The notes under the pieces were generated by a model that did no database searches, was not told the origin of the DNA, and was given only the letters and a program-made list of their open reading frames with translations. Shown piece by piece: positions 62,381 to 64,000 of a stretch of 64,000 nt of DNA (within the stretch, counting starts at the first letter, position 1; the number at the start of each line of letters is the position of its first letter). This DNA comes from Ructibacterium gallinarum. Lineage in GTDB: Bacteria > Bacillota > Clostridia > Monoglobales > Monoglobaceae. Position numbers and translations under genes: made by a program. The stretch is taken from the NCBI RefSeq assembly GCF_014982785.1, contig NZ_JADCKB010000008.1, forward strand, positions 1 through 64,000, read 5' to 3'.

Positions 62381-62497
62381 AGTTTACAAACGTACATTTT
62401 TTTGTTTTTCAGGGTTGAATTTTGTAAACCCCCGGCCATTTTGGGGTTATCAAATGTAAACTCTGGCCTGTTTTGGAGGGGTTAACATTTGTAAACC
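62381..62497 (-). promoter_or_regulatory. Array of four palindromic operator-like boxes
   Basis: Boxes starting at 62381, 62413, 62445 and 62480 fit GGTTnACAnnTGTnAACC. The box at 62480-62497 matches every defined position. The boxes at 62413 and 62445 each differ at two, and that at 62381 is a strong left half only. Periods are 32, 32 and 35 bp, about three helical turns. They lie upstream of the leftward gene at 62230 and downstream of the LuxR-type gene, suggesting cooperative binding by a dimeric regulator. Confidence 0.6.
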
Positions 62498-62581
62498 CCC
62501 TATTTTTCATGTATTTTTTTCTATTATTTGATATTTTGAGGCTGTTTTTACGAACATATATTTGCATATGAAAAAAGCAAT

Positions 62582-62607
62582 AAAAAAAGCGGGGCAAACG
62601 CCTCGCT
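62582..62607 (-). terminator. Terminator of the LuxR-type gene
   Basis: AGCGGGG (62588-62594) pairs with CCTCGCT (62601-62607) with one wobble, and a run of seven T residues follows on the minus strand. It ends the regulator transcript about 120 bp after its stop, ahead of the box array. Confidence 0.75.
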
Positions 62608-62725
62608 TTCCATTTCAAAGAATCAATGGATTATGTTTTTGTTTTTAAGATGTAAAATCCGCACGATATTTTTAAAATAGCACAGAAAAAGACAAACGCC
62701 ATTTAAGAAGGGAGGAGAAATATAC

Positions 62726-64000
62726 TTACAAATTTTCCGTTTCCGTTTTAAAGGGCTGGCCAATAGGTCCTTTGATTGTATTTCGTTCGCCCCATTGATA
62801 ATAAAATTGCGTTAAATCCAGCCGGGTTCCTGTCTGCGTCTTGTCGTTCAGGCTGCGGATATGTTTATATAAAGCCGTCCTGGAAATCGCCAATTGTTCC
62901 GAGATTACCTGGAGGTTTTCGTTTGGCTCGGCAAGCAGCTGCTGAAAAACCTCCTTCTCACGCGGCGTCAGGGAGAAAACCTGTGTAAATTTTGAAAACT
63001 TGTCTGCCTCTCTGCGCTGCGCATCGTTCATCCTGGTAATCTCCCGCATTTGCGCGGCATACGCGGCCATTACAACCATAACCGCCGCGAACAAGAGCAG
63101 CACAAGCAGGATTGTGATAATACCGCCGCCTGCAAACAGCAGCGTAACCGAACCGTTTGTAACCAGGACGGCGCTGAGATTGTTAACCGCGCGGCCAAGA
63201 CCTGCCCACAGCGCTGGAAACCGCATATGCAATGACAGCTCCATAAAGCTGGTGGTAAAGTATACCGCGAAAAAACCGGCAGTCAGGTAAAACACCACAA
63301 GCCCGATCAGGAACGGGTCTCCCAGCCATATTACCGCAACACACAACGTGGACAGCATCATCACACAGTACATGATGAGGTTCATAAACTTTCTTTTCCG
63401 TATATCAAACAAAAACCCTGCCATAAGCCCGCTAACAGCCAGGAGAATCCTTGGCCATTGCCCGACGTCCGCGTGTCCCGACGCGTGAGGGAGTGTTACC
63501 GCGTTGTCCAATGTGCTGAATACGCAGGCCATCAGCGCGACAAGCAACGCCAGCAAAAGCCCTGCCGACAGCTTTTTCCGGGACATGGCCGCCTCCTCAT
63601 TTTGCCCGCTGCTTTCCGGTTCCGTTTCTTTCACATGCTTTAAGTACCGCTGCTGTGTCCACAGCATTAAGACGCACAGCATGGCTAAAAAAGCGGATAG
63701 AAAACCCGCTTCTGCGGTTTCGACATTGACCAGGTTGTTGTTTAAAAATTGCAGCAAAATCCCCAGGGCATAGGCTATCCCGACAATCCGCGCCAGCGCC
63801 GCGCTTGCCCGAACAATGCGCGCCGCTATGCTGTGGACCGCGCTGCCAAAAAAGCCAAGGACAAAAAACAGCACCATGCCGGATATGAGAATTGCCGCAT
63901 AGGATAAATGCTGCTGCATAACGAATATACACACAATCGCTGCCAGCGCTAATGCCAGGGTAATGATACCCTGATACTGTCTTTTTACAAGGCGGCTCAG
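62726..64000 (-). CDS. Membrane-bound LuxR-type regulator (partial, N-terminus outside window)
   Basis: The reading frame is open to the right edge: 424 residues are visible, and the true start is probably beyond 64000. The visible part has about nine to ten hydrophobic segments with a transporter-like arrangement. A cytoplasmic LuxR-type HTH follows at the end (TPREKEVFQQLLAEPNENLQ and LAISRTALYKHIRSLND). Such membrane sensors with C-terminal LuxR domains are known in gut Clostridia and Eggerthella-like bacteria. It is a good candidate reader of the box array at 62381-62497. Confidence 0.88.
   Translation of the reverse strand: MSRLVKRQYQGIITLALALAAIVCIFVMQQHLSYAAILISGMVLFFVLGFFGSAVHSIAARIVRASAALARIVGIAYALGILLQFLNNNLVNVETAEAGFLSAFLAMLCVLMLWTQQRYLKHVKETEPESSGQNEEAAMSRKKLSAGLLLALLVALMACVFSTLDNAVTLPHASGHADVGQWPRILLAVSGLMAGFLFDIRKRKFMNLIMYCVMMLSTLCVAVIWLGDPFLIGLVVFYLTAGFFAVYFTTSFMELSLHMRFPALWAGLGRAVNNLSAVLVTNGSVTLLFAGGGIITILLVLLLFAAVMVVMAAYAAQMREITRMNDAQRREADKFSKFTQVFSLTPREKEVFQQLLAEPNENLQVISEQLAISRTALYKHIRSLNDKTQTGTRLDLTQFYYQWGERNTIKGPIGQPFKTETENL

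Overview
The window looks like a chromosome segment of an anaerobic, gut-type Gram-positive bacterium of the Clostridia. The reasons are AGGAGG-like ribosome binding sites, several S-layer-homology (SLH) cell-surface proteins, a Bacillus PBSX-like contractile-tail prophage and tandem large serine recombinases. I cannot name the genus. No rRNA, tRNA, CRISPR array or transposase was seen.

Region 1 (1-3970) is regulatory. A cluster of four hairpins (90-228) is followed by three XRE-family repressors (leftward) and two rightward paralogues of a 215-residue protein. Each 215-residue protein is built from two tandem helix-turn-helix repeats. Two of the repressors sit divergently in front of one paralogue each, with inverted-repeat operators between them, so this is a duplicated 'repressor / dual-HTH protein' module. 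About 650 bases of hairpin-rich DNA without a convincing gene follow.

Region 2 (about 4010-44534) is an apparently complete prophage with every gene leftward. Read in transcription order from the right it has: a sigma-70-like factor; a replication module (DUF2800 nuclease-like, DUF2815, family A DNA polymerase, DUF4406, VapE-type primase-helicase, VRR-NUC, SNF2 helicase); a late-regulator-like protein; HNH nuclease and small terminase; a methylation module (short S-adenosylmethionine synthetase, ParB-methyltransferase fusion, HNH/AP2 nuclease, C5-cytosine methyltransferase); large terminase, portal, ClpP-type protease and HK97 capsid; head-tail connection genes; a contractile tail (sheath, tube, -1 frameshifted chaperone, tape measure, hub, baseplate); fibres; holin; amidase. 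After a terminator comes an integration cassette: an HTH/zinc-finger protein, a SHOCT-like peptide and two serine recombinases. A 32-bp two-block motif occurs exactly twice, in front of the first replication gene and in front of the integration cassette. It is best explained as the promoter of the sigma-like factor.

Region 3 (44848-62230) is a leftward cell-surface locus: two tandemly duplicated leucine-rich-repeat SLH proteins, an SLH/Fn3 protein, a secreted protein without SLH, a 2269-residue multidomain SLH protein, an SLH/CAP protein, a lipoprotein and a small soluble protein. Region 4 (62231-64000) holds four evenly spaced GGTTnACAnnTGTnAACC-like boxes downstream of a membrane-bound LuxR-type regulator gene that runs off the right edge of the window.

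Two genes shorter than 60 codons (6942-7112 and 22128-22304), the frameshift extension at 18455-18637 and many corrected start codons were worked out directly from the bases.
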